From: Agromyces aureus
Lineage (GTDB): Bacteria; Actinomycetota; Actinomycetes; Actinomycetales; Microbacteriaceae
Length of the DNA stretch: 64,000 bases
Assembly: GCF_001660485.1 (NCBI RefSeq)
Contig: NZ_CP013979.1
Location: 1,984,001 to 2,048,000 of the forward strand
Direction: 5' to 3'
Part shown: positions 43,716 to 53,122 of the stretch, piece after piece
Numbering within the stretch: position 1 is the stretch's first letter
How the letters are laid out: the number at the start of each line of letters is the position of its first letter
Program-made: the position numbers and the translations under genes
Notes under the pieces: generated by a model
Database searches by the model: none
The model's input: the letters and a program-made list of their open reading frames with translations, nothing else
What the model was told of the DNA's origin: nothing

Positions 43716-44075
43716 ATGGGTGCACGGAAGGCGCCAGAAGGACTCGGCGCGAAGGCGAGGGCGTTCTGGACGGAAACGACGAAGGTCTACGACCTCTCGG
43801 CGCATGAAGCGCTGATGCTCGAGGGCGCCTGCCGTGAGATCGACCTCATCGACAGACTCGAGGATGAACTCGACGGCGCAGCGCTCGTCTCGCGCGGTTC
43901 GATGGGCCAGGACGTGGCACACCCGCTGCTGGGCGAGGTTCGTCAGCACCGTGCGGCGTTCGGATCGATCATGAAGCAGCTCCGACTCCCCGAACTTGAG
44001 GACGAGGCACCGATGTCGCCGCGTTCGATGCAGGCGCAGGCCGCGGCGAATGCCCGGTGGAGCCGTGGCGCGTAG
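43716..44075 (+). CDS. terminase small subunit
   Basis: 119 residues. The N-terminal GLGAKARAFWTETTKVYDLS and following EACREIDLIDRLEDEL-type helices fit the P27-like small terminase group, which recognises the packaging site. C-terminal SMQAQAAANARWSRGA. TerL begins 11 bp before its end. Confidence 0.8.
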   Translation: MGARKAPEGLGAKARAFWTETTKVYDLSAHEALMLEGACREIDLIDRLEDELDGAALVSRGSMGQDVAHPLLGEVRQHRAAFGSIMKQLRLPELEDEAPMSPRSMQAQAAANARWSRGA

Positions 44076-45831
44076 GCGCGCCGCTGCGAAGCACGACGAC
44101 TCGTCCGAGATCCTCCGGTACTACCGCGACCTGCTGAACGAACCCGATGAGCGGCCCGACTACCGGTATCCGCCGGCCCACCTCGGCCCGACGTGGGAGA
44201 CGGACGACCGCGGTCGGTTCATCCTCCCGGAGCGGTCGATCGGATGGGCGTCGCTCGTCTGGGCTGGCCAGAAGCTGCAGCTGAAGCGTGGCGTGCCGTG
44301 GCAGTTCACCGCCGAGCAGGCGCGCATGTGGCTGTGGTGGTACGCCGTCGACGAGCGCGGGACGTTCGTCTTCGACCGCGAGGGCGTCATCCAGCGGCTC
44401 AAGGGTCACGGAAAGGACCCGTGGGGCGCGGTCTACTGCGCGAACGAGCTTGTCGGCCTCCCCGTGTTCGACGGGTTCTCGAAGGGCGAGACGCTCGCGA
44501 CCGAGCAGCCCGATGCGTGGGTCCAGGTCCTCGCGGTCACGCTCGAGCAGACGAAGAACACGATGCGCCTGTTCCCGCGCCTGTTCACGGACGACGCGAA
44601 GGCCGAGTACCGGCTCGCGATCGGTAAGGAGCACATCTACGCGCTCGGCGACGAGCGATACCTGCAGGCGCTCACATCGAACCCGACCGCGCTCGAGGGC
44701 AAACGCCCGACCGCGACTCTCGCGAACGAGACGCACCACTGGCGGGCCAACAACAACGGCATCGACATGTACGAGGCGCTCTCACGAAACGCGGCCAAGT
44801 CCGCCGAGGGCGTCAACGGCCGGCTGCTGCAACTCTCGAACGCGTACGAGCCCGGCATGGACTCGGTGCTCGAGCGTACCCGCCTCGCATACGAGCTTGC
44901 TCAGGCGCGTCCGGACGAGATCCTCCTGCAGGGCCTCATGTACGACTCGCTCGAGGCTGGCCCCGAGGCGCCGCTGATCGACCCGGACAACCCGGACGTC
45001 ATCAACGACGTGATCGAATCCGTCCGTGGCGACTCGACGTGGCTGAACGTGAAGCGTCTACGGAAGCAGGTCGAGGACCCACGCATCCCGCCGTCGCAGT
45101 CGCGTCGGTTCTGGTACAACCAGATCACCGCGAACGAGGAGTCGTGGGCGGACCCTTTCGCCGTCGAACGGCAGGCCCGGCCCGAGTCGAAGCTCGAGGC
45201 CCGCGACGAGATCGCACTGTTCTTCGACGGCTCCAAGTCGGACGACGCGACCGCGATCGTCGCGTGCCGGATCTCCGATGGGCAGGTCTTCACGATGGGC
45301 CTCTGGCAGGCTCCGCCGAAGGCACGCCGCGGCACCTGGACGGTGCCTCGCGGAGACGTGAATCAGCGCGTGCGGCAGATCTTCAAGGCCTACCGGGTGG
45401 TCGGGTTCTTCGCTGACCCGTCACACACGCGCGAGGACGGCACCCTCGACAGGTACTGGGCGCCGCTGGTTGACGAGTGGCACCGCGATTTCGGCGGGCA
45501 GTTGCTCGTCTGGCCGCAGAACAACAAGCACTCGGTGTCGTTCGACATGTCGAACCGGCACGGTGAGGGCGCGAAGTTCGTCGAAGCGGCGGAGCTGTTC
45601 GTCGAGGACCTCGAGAACGGCGACCTCTTCCACGACGGGAACCCGGAGCTGATGCGGCACATGAAGAACGCCCGTCGGTTCCCGACTCAGCACGGTGTGT
45701 CGCTCATGAAGGACGGGCCAGAGTCGCCTCGGAAGATCGACCTCGCGGTGTGCGCGGTCGGTGCGCGGATGGTCCGCCGGCTCATTCTCAATCTCGCCGC
45801 AAAGCGCGGCCCCAAGGGAACAGTGTGGTGA
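44065..45831 (+). CDS. terminase large subunit
   Basis: 588 residues from the GTG at 44065, which fits the overlap with TerS. The ATPase part contains a P-loop of the form LKGHGKDPWGAV (K followed by D, as in actinophage relatives) and the motif TLANETHHW. The nuclease part begins near residue 385 (IALFFDGSKSDDATAIVACR, with the metal Asp) and continues to KIDLAVCAVGA. It drives DNA into the procapsid and cuts it. Confidence 0.92.
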   Translation: MARRRAAAKHDDSSEILRYYRDLLNEPDERPDYRYPPAHLGPTWETDDRGRFILPERSIGWASLVWAGQKLQLKRGVPWQFTAEQARMWLWWYAVDERGTFVFDREGVIQRLKGHGKDPWGAVYCANELVGLPVFDGFSKGETLATEQPDAWVQVLAVTLEQTKNTMRLFPRLFTDDAKAEYRLAIGKEHIYALGDERYLQALTSNPTALEGKRPTATLANETHHWRANNNGIDMYEALSRNAAKSAEGVNGRLLQLSNAYEPGMDSVLERTRLAYELAQARPDEILLQGLMYDSLEAGPEAPLIDPDNPDVINDVIESVRGDSTWLNVKRLRKQVEDPRIPPSQSRRFWYNQITANEESWADPFAVERQARPESKLEARDEIALFFDGSKSDDATAIVACRISDGQVFTMGLWQAPPKARRGTWTVPRGDVNQRVRQIFKAYRVVGFFADPSHTREDGTLDRYWAPLVDEWHRDFGGQLLVWPQNNKHSVSFDMSNRHGEGAKFVEAAELFVEDLENGDLFHDGNPELMRHMKNARRFPTQHGVSLMKDGPESPRKIDLAVCAVGARMVRRLILNLAAKRGPKGTVW

Positions 45832-45835
45832 TGCT

Positions 45836-47164
45836 GTGAAGCGCAACGACGTGATCGAGCTCGCCCAAGAGCAGCTCATCCCCCTGTGGCTGAAGGAGCG
45901 CAAGGATCAGACGGTCCTCCGGGACTGGGCGCGAGGCGTGCACGTGTCGCCCTTCAAGCCGAAGGAGTCCGACCCGGAGCTCGAGTCCCTGCTCGAGAAG
46001 ACGCCGGTCCCGTTCATCATGCTCGTCGTGTCGATCCTGGCGCAGACGATGGACCTGAAGGACTACCACCCCGGCGACGAGGCCATGCACGACGACCTCT
46101 GGAAGATCTGGCAGGGCAACCGCATGCCGATGCGCCAGAAGCGCCTGTACAAGGCGTCGCTGCGCGGGCAGGGCTACACGATGCTGCTCCCGGGCGAGCC
46201 GGTGCCGGTCGCGAAGATCTTCTCCGCCCGGAACATGGTCGCGGTCTATCAGGACCCCGAGGCCGACGAGTGGCCGATGTTCGCCGCGTACGGCGAGCAG
46301 GCCGACCGGAACCACTTCCACTTCACCGTCGCCGATGAGGGCGAACTCCACACCATGCAGATGGGCCCCGAGGGGCAGGAGCTCGAGTTCATCGAGACGA
46401 ACGTCCACCGTGCCGGCATCACCCCCGTGATCCGGTACTCGGGCGGCGTCGACGACGAGGGCGCCGTGATGGGCGAGGTTGAGCCTCTCATCCCCATCCA
46501 GGCGAACATCGACCAGACCAACTTCGACCGGCTCATCACGCAGTCGTTCGAGGCGTGGAAGGTGAAGTACATCACTGGCATGGCGAAGCCGGAGACGGAT
46601 GCCGAGGCCGAGCGCATCAAGATGGTGCTCGAGCGCGGTCACATGCTGCTCATCGAGAACCCCGAAGCGAAGGTCGGCACGCTCGACGCGTCCACGCTCA
46701 ACGGGTACATCGAGGCCCGCCGCGACTCGAAGCAGGACCTCGCGTCGACGGCGCAGATCAGCCAGAAGACGATCGTCGGCTCTCAGTCGAACAACTCGGA
46801 CGGCGCGGAAGCGCAGGCGGCCGAGGAAGCATCGACCCAGCGCAAGATTCAGGACTACCTGACGGCGTTCGGCGAGTCGCACGGCCAGTTCTTCCGCCTC
46901 GGCGGCCACCTCGCCGGCATCAAGGGCGCATGGGAGGACTACGCCGGCATCGCCGACTGGGCGAACTCGGAGATCCGCTCCCTGTCGCAGGTCGCTGACG
47001 CGGTCGGCAAGCTCCGCACGCAGGTCGACGCCCCGATCGAGGGGCTGTGGGAGATGATCCCCGGCATGTCGAAGGAACGCCTCGACCGGTGGAAGGACCT
47101 CCGCAAAGAGGACCGCGACAGCGACCCGCTCGCGCAGGTGGTGCGCGGCATCCAACAGCCGTGA
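45836..47164 (+). CDS. portal protein (SPP1 Gp6-like)
   Basis: 442 residues from the GTG at 45836. Features: PFIMLVVSILAQTMDLKDYH, a middle EPLIPIQANIDQTNFDRLIT and the acidic C-terminus EMIPGMSKERLDRWKDLRKE. It forms the ring at the capsid vertex through which DNA passes and to which the tail joins. Position between TerL and the MuF-like protein is standard. Confidence 0.9.
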   Translation: MKRNDVIELAQEQLIPLWLKERKDQTVLRDWARGVHVSPFKPKESDPELESLLEKTPVPFIMLVVSILAQTMDLKDYHPGDEAMHDDLWKIWQGNRMPMRQKRLYKASLRGQGYTMLLPGEPVPVAKIFSARNMVAVYQDPEADEWPMFAAYGEQADRNHFHFTVADEGELHTMQMGPEGQELEFIETNVHRAGITPVIRYSGGVDDEGAVMGEVEPLIPIQANIDQTNFDRLITQSFEAWKVKYITGMAKPETDAEAERIKMVLERGHMLLIENPEAKVGTLDASTLNGYIEARRDSKQDLASTAQISQKTIVGSQSNNSDGAEAQAAEEASTQRKIQDYLTAFGESHGQFFRLGGHLAGIKGAWEDYAGIADWANSEIRSLSQVADAVGKLRTQVDAPIEGLWEMIPGMSKERLDRWKDLRKEDRDSDPLAQVVRGIQQP

Positions 47165-47910
47165 ACATCACCGAGATCGCGGAGGCGTACGGGGCAGAGC
47201 AGGCCGACCTGAACAAGGTCGCGGCGGCACGGCTCGCAACGTTGTTCCCGGCGCTCGATCTGAAAGACCTCGAGCGGTCGGCTCCTGGCTGGATGTTCGG
47301 CGTCGAGGCGGTCACGCTGGCGCACCACGCGAGCTCGCAGTCCCTCGCCGCCGACGTCTACTCCGACGTTCGCCGTGAGGCGGGCGTGAAGAGCCGGGTC
47401 GGGTTCATCTCCTCCGACCTGAACGGCGGCAAGCTGCGCGCGTCCCTCACATATGAGGGTGTGTACGCGGGCAAGCATCTGCTGTCCATCGGGCAGCAGA
47501 TCCCCGACGTCGCACGCATCCTGCTCGCCAACACGTCCGGCATCGCCCTCAAGCATGGGCAGGCCGGCGGCCGGGACCTGATCGCCGACACCGGGAAGAA
47601 CGACCAAGCATCCACGGGGTTCGGGTACATCCGCATGACGGGCGCGAGCCCATGCGGTTTCTGCGCGATGAAAGCGCTCGGCACCTACCGGTCCGAGGCG
47701 ACCGCGGGTCAGGACTACCACGACCACGACCGCTGCTACGCGCTCCCGCGCGTGCGGGACGCGCTCCCCGAGGGGTACCCGGATCGTATGGCCCAGTTCC
47801 AGCAGGTCTACGACGAATCGGTCGTTCTGCGCCGAGGCCCGACGGGCGGCTTCCTCGTCGACGTGAAGCCGACGATCCGCAACATGAACCGCGCGATGCG
47901 GGCCGCATAG
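47161..47910 (+). CDS. MuF-like minor capsid protein
   Basis: 249 residues with a GTG start overlapping the portal stop. The region SRVGFISSDLNGGKLRASLT and especially GASPCGFCAMKAL with YHDHDRCYALPR is the Cys/His signature of actinophage MuF-type head proteins. It should be a minor head protein packaged with the portal. Confidence 0.82.
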   Translation: MNITEIAEAYGAEQADLNKVAAARLATLFPALDLKDLERSAPGWMFGVEAVTLAHHASSQSLAADVYSDVRREAGVKSRVGFISSDLNGGKLRASLTYEGVYAGKHLLSIGQQIPDVARILLANTSGIALKHGQAGGRDLIADTGKNDQASTGFGYIRMTGASPCGFCAMKALGTYRSEATAGQDYHDHDRCYALPRVRDALPEGYPDRMAQFQQVYDESVVLRRGPTGGFLVDVKPTIRNMNRAMRAA

Positions 47911-47942
47911 AGCTTCCCGGCGCGATCGCCGGGAGAGTACCA

Positions 47943-47961
47943 CCCGCCCATGAGGGGCGGG
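47943..47961 (+). terminator. hairpin before the scaffold gene
   Basis: CCCGCCC pairs with GGGCGGG around a short loop, in a 71-bp gap. It could damp read-through or protect the message end. Confidence 0.55.
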
Positions 47962-47981
47962 CGATCCCTAGGAGGGACACC

Positions 47982-48578
47982 ATGTCGCAGGGCGACAACA
48001 TCGAGACCGAGCGTGTCTTCGGTCTCCCGTTCCGTACGAACCTCGAGCTGATGGGCATCCGATTCTTGGATGCCGGCGGCGACGGAAGCGGAGCCGGTGA
48101 CGGCGACGACGAGGACGACTCCGACGACGAGCAGGGCTCGGGTGCCGGGGACGACGCTGACGAGCAGCACTCGGACAGCGACGAAGACGAGGACGAAGAC
48201 GAAGGGTTCGACGGCGACTTCGACGCGAAGCGCGCCCGCCGCACCATCGACCGTCTCCGCCGCGAGGCAAAGGCCGCCAAGGCCGACGCCGCCGCGGCGA
48301 AGCAGGGCGGGCCCGACACGTCCGCGATCCAGGCGGAGAACCTCCGCCTGAAGGTCGCGCTCAAGACGGGCCTCGACGCCGACCTCGCCGACCGGCTGAA
48401 GGGCACCACCGAGGACGAGCTCCTCGAGGACGCACAGAAGCTGCTCGACCGGTTCTACCCGGAAGAGAAGAAGCTTCCGAACCGGCAGCCCAAGCCCCGC
48501 CTCCGCGGTGGCAAGGACCCGGACGAGGAGCCCGAGCTCACCGCCGACGACATCGTCAAGAAGGCGCTCGGCCGATAG
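47982..48578 (+). CDS. capsid scaffolding protein
   Basis: 198 residues. Residues 30-75 are almost all Asp, Glu, Gly and Ser; a coiled coil follows (KRARRTIDRLRREAKAAKAD), then a helical end with ELTADDIVKKALGR. Composition, length and place between portal and coat genes are typical of scaffolds. AGGAGG precedes the ATG. Confidence 0.85.
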   Translation: MSQGDNIETERVFGLPFRTNLELMGIRFLDAGGDGSGAGDGDDEDDSDDEQGSGAGDDADEQHSDSDEDEDEDEGFDGDFDAKRARRTIDRLRREAKAAKADAAAAKQGGPDTSAIQAENLRLKVALKTGLDADLADRLKGTTEDELLEDAQKLLDRFYPEEKKLPNRQPKPRLRGGKDPDEEPELTADDIVKKALGR

Positions 48579-48638
48579 ACCCGCTGGGGTTCGCCATGAA
48601 CCCTTCTGCGGCATCAACCCATCCCAAGGAGGACCCTC

Positions 48639-49880
48639 ATGGCAAACATCTTCCAGAAGGCGACCCGGCTCGCCGGAACCGCGCTCGCGATCCTCAAGCG
48701 CGAGATCAAGCTGCCCGGCATCTTCACCTTCAAGTTCGGCATCGCCGACTTCAAGGGCGCCGCCGGCGACACGGTGATGGTGAAGCGGCCCCCGCTTCTC
48801 CGTGCCCGTGACAAGGGCTGGCGCAACTCGAACGCGATCGTCGTGGACGACCTCGCACAGTCGAAGATCGCCGTCAAGCTCGACAAGTTCCCCTACAGCG
48901 CGGTGCACCTCTCGCCCGAGGAGGCCACGCTCGACGAGGTCAACTACGTGCGCGACATCCAGAACCCGCAGATCCAGGCGATCAGCGAGTTCTACGAAGA
49001 CGTCATCGGCGACACCCTCGCCGCGGCCGACTTCGTGCTCGAGGTCAACTTCACGCCGACCTCCCCCGCCACGGCCTACAACCACGATCCCGCGACCGTC
49101 GCGCTCCGCGCCCGCAAGCTGCTGAACGACGCGCGCGTGCCGGCGTCGGGCCGCTACTGGCTCGTCGGCTCCTCGGTGTCCGAGTCGATCGCCGGCCACC
49201 CGCGCCTGCTCGCTGTGGACACGTCGGGACTGGGCGAGGCGCTCCGTGATGGCGTCGTCGGCAAGCTCGCCGACTTCACCATCATCGAGGTGCAGGGCTT
49301 CGACGAGACGGAGTCCTACTTCGTCCACGAGACCGCGGTCGCGCTCGCCAACGTCGCGCCCGTCGTGCCCCGGGGTGCGACGTCGGGTTCGTCCATCCAG
49401 GCGAACGGTGTCGCGATCACGCAGATCTTCGACTACGACTCGGTGTACGCGAAGGACCGCTCCATCGTGGAGTCCTTCGTCGGCGCGGCTCCGGTCCTCG
49501 ACCCCGAGGTCGACGCCTCGACGAACCTCATCCTCCTCGATGAGGCCGGCGAGCCCGTCATGGCGTTCTACCGCGCGGTCAAGGTCACCTTCGGTGACCA
49601 GGGCACCACGCAGTCGAACGTCTGGACGACTCAGGTGACCGGTTCGCCCACGGGCGGCTCGTACACCGTGACCGTCGACGGCCAGACGACCGACGCGATC
49701 GCGTTCAACGCGTCGAACGAGACGATCGCGAACGAGATCAACGAGCTCAGCTCCATCGCCGGCGTCAAGGTCACGGGCACCACGACCAAGACGCTGAAGT
49801 TCACCGAGCCGGTCCTCGTCTCGGCCACGGCGTCGCTCACCGGCGGCTCCACCCCCGGTGTGACCGTCACCAAGGTCTGA
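48639..49880 (+). CDS. major capsid protein (P22 coat-like)
   Basis: 413 residues. The body (KGAAGDTVMVKRPPLLRARD, FPYSAVHLSPEEATLDEVNY and SRYW-like GRYWLVGSSVSESIAG) matches the P22 Gp5-type coat group. The last ~85 residues, after WTTQVTGSPTGGSY, are Thr/Val-rich strands (YTVTVDGQTTDAIAFNASNE) that look like an added surface domain. AAGGAGG precedes the ATG. It forms the capsid shell. Confidence 0.88.
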   Translation: MANIFQKATRLAGTALAILKREIKLPGIFTFKFGIADFKGAAGDTVMVKRPPLLRARDKGWRNSNAIVVDDLAQSKIAVKLDKFPYSAVHLSPEEATLDEVNYVRDIQNPQIQAISEFYEDVIGDTLAAADFVLEVNFTPTSPATAYNHDPATVALRARKLLNDARVPASGRYWLVGSSVSESIAGHPRLLAVDTSGLGEALRDGVVGKLADFTIIEVQGFDETESYFVHETAVALANVAPVVPRGATSGSSIQANGVAITQIFDYDSVYAKDRSIVESFVGAAPVLDPEVDASTNLILLDEAGEPVMAFYRAVKVTFGDQGTTQSNVWTTQVTGSPTGGSYTVTVDGQTTDAIAFNASNETIANEINELSSIAGVKVTGTTTKTLKFTEPVLVSATASLTGGSTPGVTVTKV

Positions 49881-49886
49881 CCCACC

Positions 49887-49927
49887 TGCGGCGTCCCCGT
49901 CCCGACCACCGGGGCGGGGACGCCGCA
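49887..49927 (+). terminator. strong hairpin after the coat gene
   Basis: TGCGGCGTCCCCG pairs with CGGGGACGCCGCA, and the interior also pairs (CCCG/CGGG). It probably lets coat message stop or be stabilised relative to downstream genes. Confidence 0.82.
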
Positions 49928-49948
49928 CAGCCCGGAAGGGGGTAGCCC

Positions 49949-50386
49949 ATGGGCGCTCCGCTCGCAGACCCCGCCCGACTGGGCAGCTGGCTCGGCCTCG
50001 GACCACTCGACGGTGACAACCTCACCCGGGCGACCGAGGTCATCGGCACCATCTCGGACCTCGTTCGCGGTGAAGCCCGGCAGAACGACTGGACGCTCGA
50101 GACGGTACCGGCGAACATCGCCGCGATCGTGCTCATGGTCTCCGTCGAGTGCTGGGTGAACCCGGACAACAAGACGTCGGTCACGATCGAGGAGATCACC
50201 CGACGGTGGGAGCAGGGCGACCTGTTCTCTGCGTCGCAGCTCGCGACCATCCGCTCGTGCCGTCCCGGGCAGTCCTCGGGGCTGTCGACCATCGGCACCA
50301 CGCGCGGCTACCACTCGCCCACGGTGCAACTCTCCGCGGTCGAGGGCGGGAACCCGGTGAGGCTCTATGACGGCCGCGGATATTGA
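49949..50386 (+). CDS. head-tail connector / adaptor protein
   Basis: 145 residues. The helical pattern ATEVIGTISDLVRGEARQND and VPANIAAIVLMVSVECWVNP is that of Gp6/Gp15-type adaptors that bind under the portal. GGAAGGGGG precedes the ATG. It overlaps the next gene by 20 bp. Confidence 0.78.
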   Translation: MGAPLADPARLGSWLGLGPLDGDNLTRATEVIGTISDLVRGEARQNDWTLETVPANIAAIVLMVSVECWVNPDNKTSVTIEEITRRWEQGDLFSASQLATIRSCRPGQSSGLSTIGTTRGYHSPTVQLSAVEGGNPVRLYDGRGY

Positions 50387-50774
50387 CCTGCTCCTCGCCA
50401 GGCGCGAGGCAGAGTCCGAGATGCGGGACAAGTGCATCATCGTCGACCCCGCTGGGTCGAAGACGTGGAACGCGGCGACGCTGCAGTACGACGTCACCCC
50501 GCTCACGATCTACACCGGCAAGTGCAAGGTCCGCTTCGGCAAGGTTGGCGTCCGCCAAGGCGAGCAGGCCGGCCAGATCTTCATCGACCAGGACGCCACG
50601 CTATCGCTCCCGATGACTGCACCCGGGTCTGCTGGCGTCCGCAAGGACCACGTCGCGACCATCACCGAGTCCGCGACGGACGACGCACTCGTGGGCGTGG
50701 TGCTGAAGGTCGGCGCGGCACGCCGGCAGTCCAACGCGACCTCGCGCCGCTTCCCCGTGGAGGAGACCCAGTGA
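50367..50774 (+). CDS. head closure / stopper-type protein
   Basis: 135 residues. A helix then a beta barrel: RDKCIIVDPAGSKTWN, YTGKCKVRFGKVG and DHVATITESATDDALVG. Fits the small beta-barrel head-closure proteins (DUF6093-like) of actinophages, by order and fold pattern. Confidence 0.72.
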   Translation: MTAADIDLLLARREAESEMRDKCIIVDPAGSKTWNAATLQYDVTPLTIYTGKCKVRFGKVGVRQGEQAGQIFIDQDATLSLPMTAPGSAGVRKDHVATITESATDDALVGVVLKVGAARRQSNATSRRFPVEETQ

Positions 50775-51172
50775 GCATCGACTTCGATTTCTCCGAACTC
50801 AACACGTTCGCCGTCGAGATCGAACAGGCGGATCGGAAGCTTGCGGGCAACGTCGTCAAGGCGGTTCGTACGTCCGCGTTCCGCGGTCGTCGCGCCTGGC
50901 AGAAGTCCGCTGAGGGCAACTCGAGGACACATCTTCGTGGCTACCCGGCCGCCGTCGACTATGACGACGTCAAGAATGACGGCGGTTCGATCGGCACCGA
51001 CCTCGGCCCGAATCTGTCGAAGGGCCAAGGCCCGCTCGGCTTCGTCGAGGATGCACCCGGCGGCGTCAACGCCGCCCCCCAGCGGAACTATCTTGCCGCC
51101 GAGAAGGTCATCGAGAAGGACCTCGTGGTCGGTGTCCTCAAGGCTGTCGACGACTCGCTCGGGGGTGTGTGA
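50771..51172 (+). CDS. HK97 gp10-like tail joining protein
   Basis: 133 residues with a GTG start. EIEQADRKLAGNVVKAVRTS then RGRRAWQKSAEGN, a loop, and PLGFVEDAPGG with AAEKVIEKDLVVGVLKAVDD at the end are typical of this family, which joins tail and head. Confidence 0.76.
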   Translation: MSIDFDFSELNTFAVEIEQADRKLAGNVVKAVRTSAFRGRRAWQKSAEGNSRTHLRGYPAAVDYDDVKNDGGSIGTDLGPNLSKGQGPLGFVEDAPGGVNAAPQRNYLAAEKVIEKDLVVGVLKAVDDSLGGV

Positions 51173-51594
51173 TGCGATCCGCGCACATGGCCGCTTTCGT
51201 TTCGTGGCTGGATGCTGGCATCGCACCTATCGTGCATGACTCGACCGCGCCGACGAACCCTGACGGGACGATCATTTGGGCTTCGTATGTGGTCGCGTTC
51301 GACACCGGACCCGACGACCTCGACGACGAGCGCCTGGCGGCATCTCAGCGCGTCGACTCGAAGGGCGACTACCGGTTCGTGACGAAGTCCGTCGGCATCG
51401 ACCCGTTCGCGGCTCGGCAGGTCCGCGACGCGGTCGCGACGAGGATCACCGGGCATCGGCTCGTCGTCGCCGGCCGCGCATGCGGCCCGGCGTACTGGGA
51501 CCCCTCGAACGCGCCCGTTCAGCGGGACACATCGGTCACGCCGCCCCTCTACTTCATCGAAGACGACTGGGTCGTCCCCTCGGACCGCGCGTAG
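51172..51594 (+). CDS. tail terminator-type protein
   Basis: 140 residues from the ATG at 51172; a GTG three bases earlier is possible. A core of alternating strands (GTIIWASYVVAFDTGPDDLD, HRLVVAGRACGPAYWD). The position before the major tail protein is where Gp17/gpU-type terminators lie. Confidence 0.66.
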   Translation: MRSAHMAAFVSWLDAGIAPIVHDSTAPTNPDGTIIWASYVVAFDTGPDDLDDERLAASQRVDSKGDYRFVTKSVGIDPFAARQVRDAVATRITGHRLVVAGRACGPAYWDPSNAPVQRDTSVTPPLYFIEDDWVVPSDRA

Positions 51595-51682
51595 CGGTCC
51601 CATCCTCTTCACCGTCACACCGTGGCGGTGCCCCCGGCATGGCCGGGAATCCAACCGGTGGACTTACTGAAGGAGATTCGCC

Positions 51683-52210
51683 ATGCCCGATGTCGCAGAC
51701 GTTGTGCCCCCCGCCATCGACCAGAAGGGCAACACCGTCATCTGGTGGGTGCCCGCGAGCCCCGGCATCACCGCCCTGAACGCGCCGAAGGCCGCGACGG
51801 AGCTCGGTGCGGCCACGACCTTCCGCATCACGCACTCGTTCACGCCCGACGGGTGGACCCTGACCGGGTCCCAGGCGAAGACGACCGACGACCGTCTCGC
51901 GCTGCCGACGCCGCTCGAGGCTCTCGACTCGCTCGTGAACACGTTCGGCGACGGCATCAAGTACGTCGACTCGTCCGCGGCGGGCTCCGCGGCCGTCGTG
52001 CTCGCAACGCAGACCTCGCTCGCGGGGTTCTTCGTCGAGCGCCGCAACGTGTCGAACGGCACTCTCGCGGCCGCGGCGCAGAAGGTGCGCACCATCCCCG
52101 TCACGCTCGGCCCGCAGATCCGCGGCCCGATCGACGGTACGGGGAAGTTCACGTACCTGCAGCAGGTCGCGCTCACCGCCCCGATCGTCGAGGGCACGAC
52201 CGCGGCCTGA
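51683..52210 (+). CDS. major tail protein
   Basis: 175 residues, AAGGAG upstream. Strand-rich: TTFRITHSFTPDGWTLTGSQ, and VRTIPVTLGPQIRGPIDGTG. Length and place before the chaperones fit the tube protein of a siphovirus. A strong terminator follows. Confidence 0.78.
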   Translation: MPDVADVVPPAIDQKGNTVIWWVPASPGITALNAPKAATELGAATTFRITHSFTPDGWTLTGSQAKTTDDRLALPTPLEALDSLVNTFGDGIKYVDSSAAGSAAVVLATQTSLAGFFVERRNVSNGTLAAAAQKVRTIPVTLGPQIRGPIDGTGKFTYLQQVALTAPIVEGTTAA

Positions 52211-52220
52211 CCCCCAGACC

Positions 52221-52256
52221 CCTGTGCGGCCCGTTCCACCGGGCGGGCCGCACAGG
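52221..52256 (+). terminator. hairpin after the major tail gene
   Basis: CCTGTGCGGCCCG pairs perfectly with CGGGCCGCACAGG (13 bp) with a 10-base loop. Confidence 0.82.
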
Positions 52257-52295
52257 TCACACCTCATCACCCGGTGGACACCCGGTGGAGGAATC

Positions 52296-52559
52296 ATGTC
52301 GGAACGCAAGGTCAAGGTCAGCCTCGAAGCTGACGTCTCGGATTTCACGCGGAAGGTCGCGGAAGCGCGCCGCTCGCTGGACGGAGTCCCGCTCACGACG
52401 CCCGTCGAGCCCGACGTGCAGGCGGCTATCCAGCGGTGGGCGTTCGACCACGGCGAGGACCTGAACCGCCGCCTCGAGCCGTTCGGTCTCGGCAACTACA
52501 ACATCGCCATGCCGGTCTTCCGCCGTGTCGTGACGCTCGATGAGGAGGGCCAGAAGTGA
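52296..52559 (+). CDS. hypothetical tail protein, N-terminus like the tape measure
   Basis: 87 residues with GGTGGAGGAATC upstream. The first 20 residues (MSERKVKVSLEADVSDFTRK) closely follow the tape measure start (MAERVVKVSLRADINNYLSG). The rest is helical. It lies between the tube and chaperone genes. The role is unknown; a small partner of the tape measure or chaperone is possible. Confidence 0.62.
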   Translation: MSERKVKVSLEADVSDFTRKVAEARRSLDGVPLTTPVEPDVQAAIQRWAFDHGEDLNRRLEPFGLGNYNIAMPVFRRVVTLDEEGQK

Positions 52560-53122
52560 CCTCATTCGAAGAGCGCCTCGCGAAAGCCAAGGCAGCGAAG
52601 GAAGCAAGCCGCGAGTACCGAGACGTCCCGGTGATCCTGGACGCGGGCCTCGGCCAGCTTGTCGATGAACTCCGCGACGAACTCATGGTCGCACAGCAGG
52701 AGGAGGCCGGCGACGAGCGTCTCGCGCAGACGTTCGAGCGCTCGGACGCGCTGCAGGCGAAACTCGACGCGGCACTCGAGGAGGCTGCCGACCAGCTCGT
52801 CACGCTCCGGTTCAAGGAGCTCGACAGCATGGCGTGGGCGGACCTGAAGTCGCGTGCCCCGGTTCGTCTCGGTGTCGACATCGACGAGCAGTTCGGCTTC
52901 AACGTCGACCTCGTCGCTGTGCTCGCGTCCCCGATCTGCGGCTTCCGCGTCGAAGATGGAACCGAGCACGAACTCACCGAGGAGCAGTGGCGTGATGTGT
53001 TCGCCACGATCTCGGGCTACGAGACCACCCTCGTGGGTGACGCGATCTTCGACCTGAACGTCGCGACGCCGGCCCGTCGACTCGCCGCCGCAAAAAAAGC
53101 CTTCGCGACTCGCCAAGGCTGA
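52556..53122 (+). CDS. tail assembly chaperone, unshifted product (G-type)
   Basis: 188 residues. Helical N-terminus EERLAKAKAAKEASREYRDV, then DELMVAQQEEAGDERLAQTF; near the end the message reads GCA AAA AAA GCC. It guides tape measure and tube assembly and is not in the virion, by analogy with gpG. It ends 24 bases after the slippery site. Confidence 0.84.
   Translation: MTSFEERLAKAKAAKEASREYRDVPVILDAGLGQLVDELRDELMVAQQEEAGDERLAQTFERSDALQAKLDAALEEAADQLVTLRFKELDSMAWADLKSRAPVRLGVDIDEQFGFNVDLVAVLASPICGFRVEDGTEHELTEEQWRDVFATISGYETTLVGDAIFDLNVATPARRLAAAKKAFATRQG

Noticed and set aside
47808..50006. A 732-residue minus-strand frame across scaffold and coat genes
   Set aside because: It is opposite to well-supported structural genes with ribosome sites, and its composition is that of a shadow.
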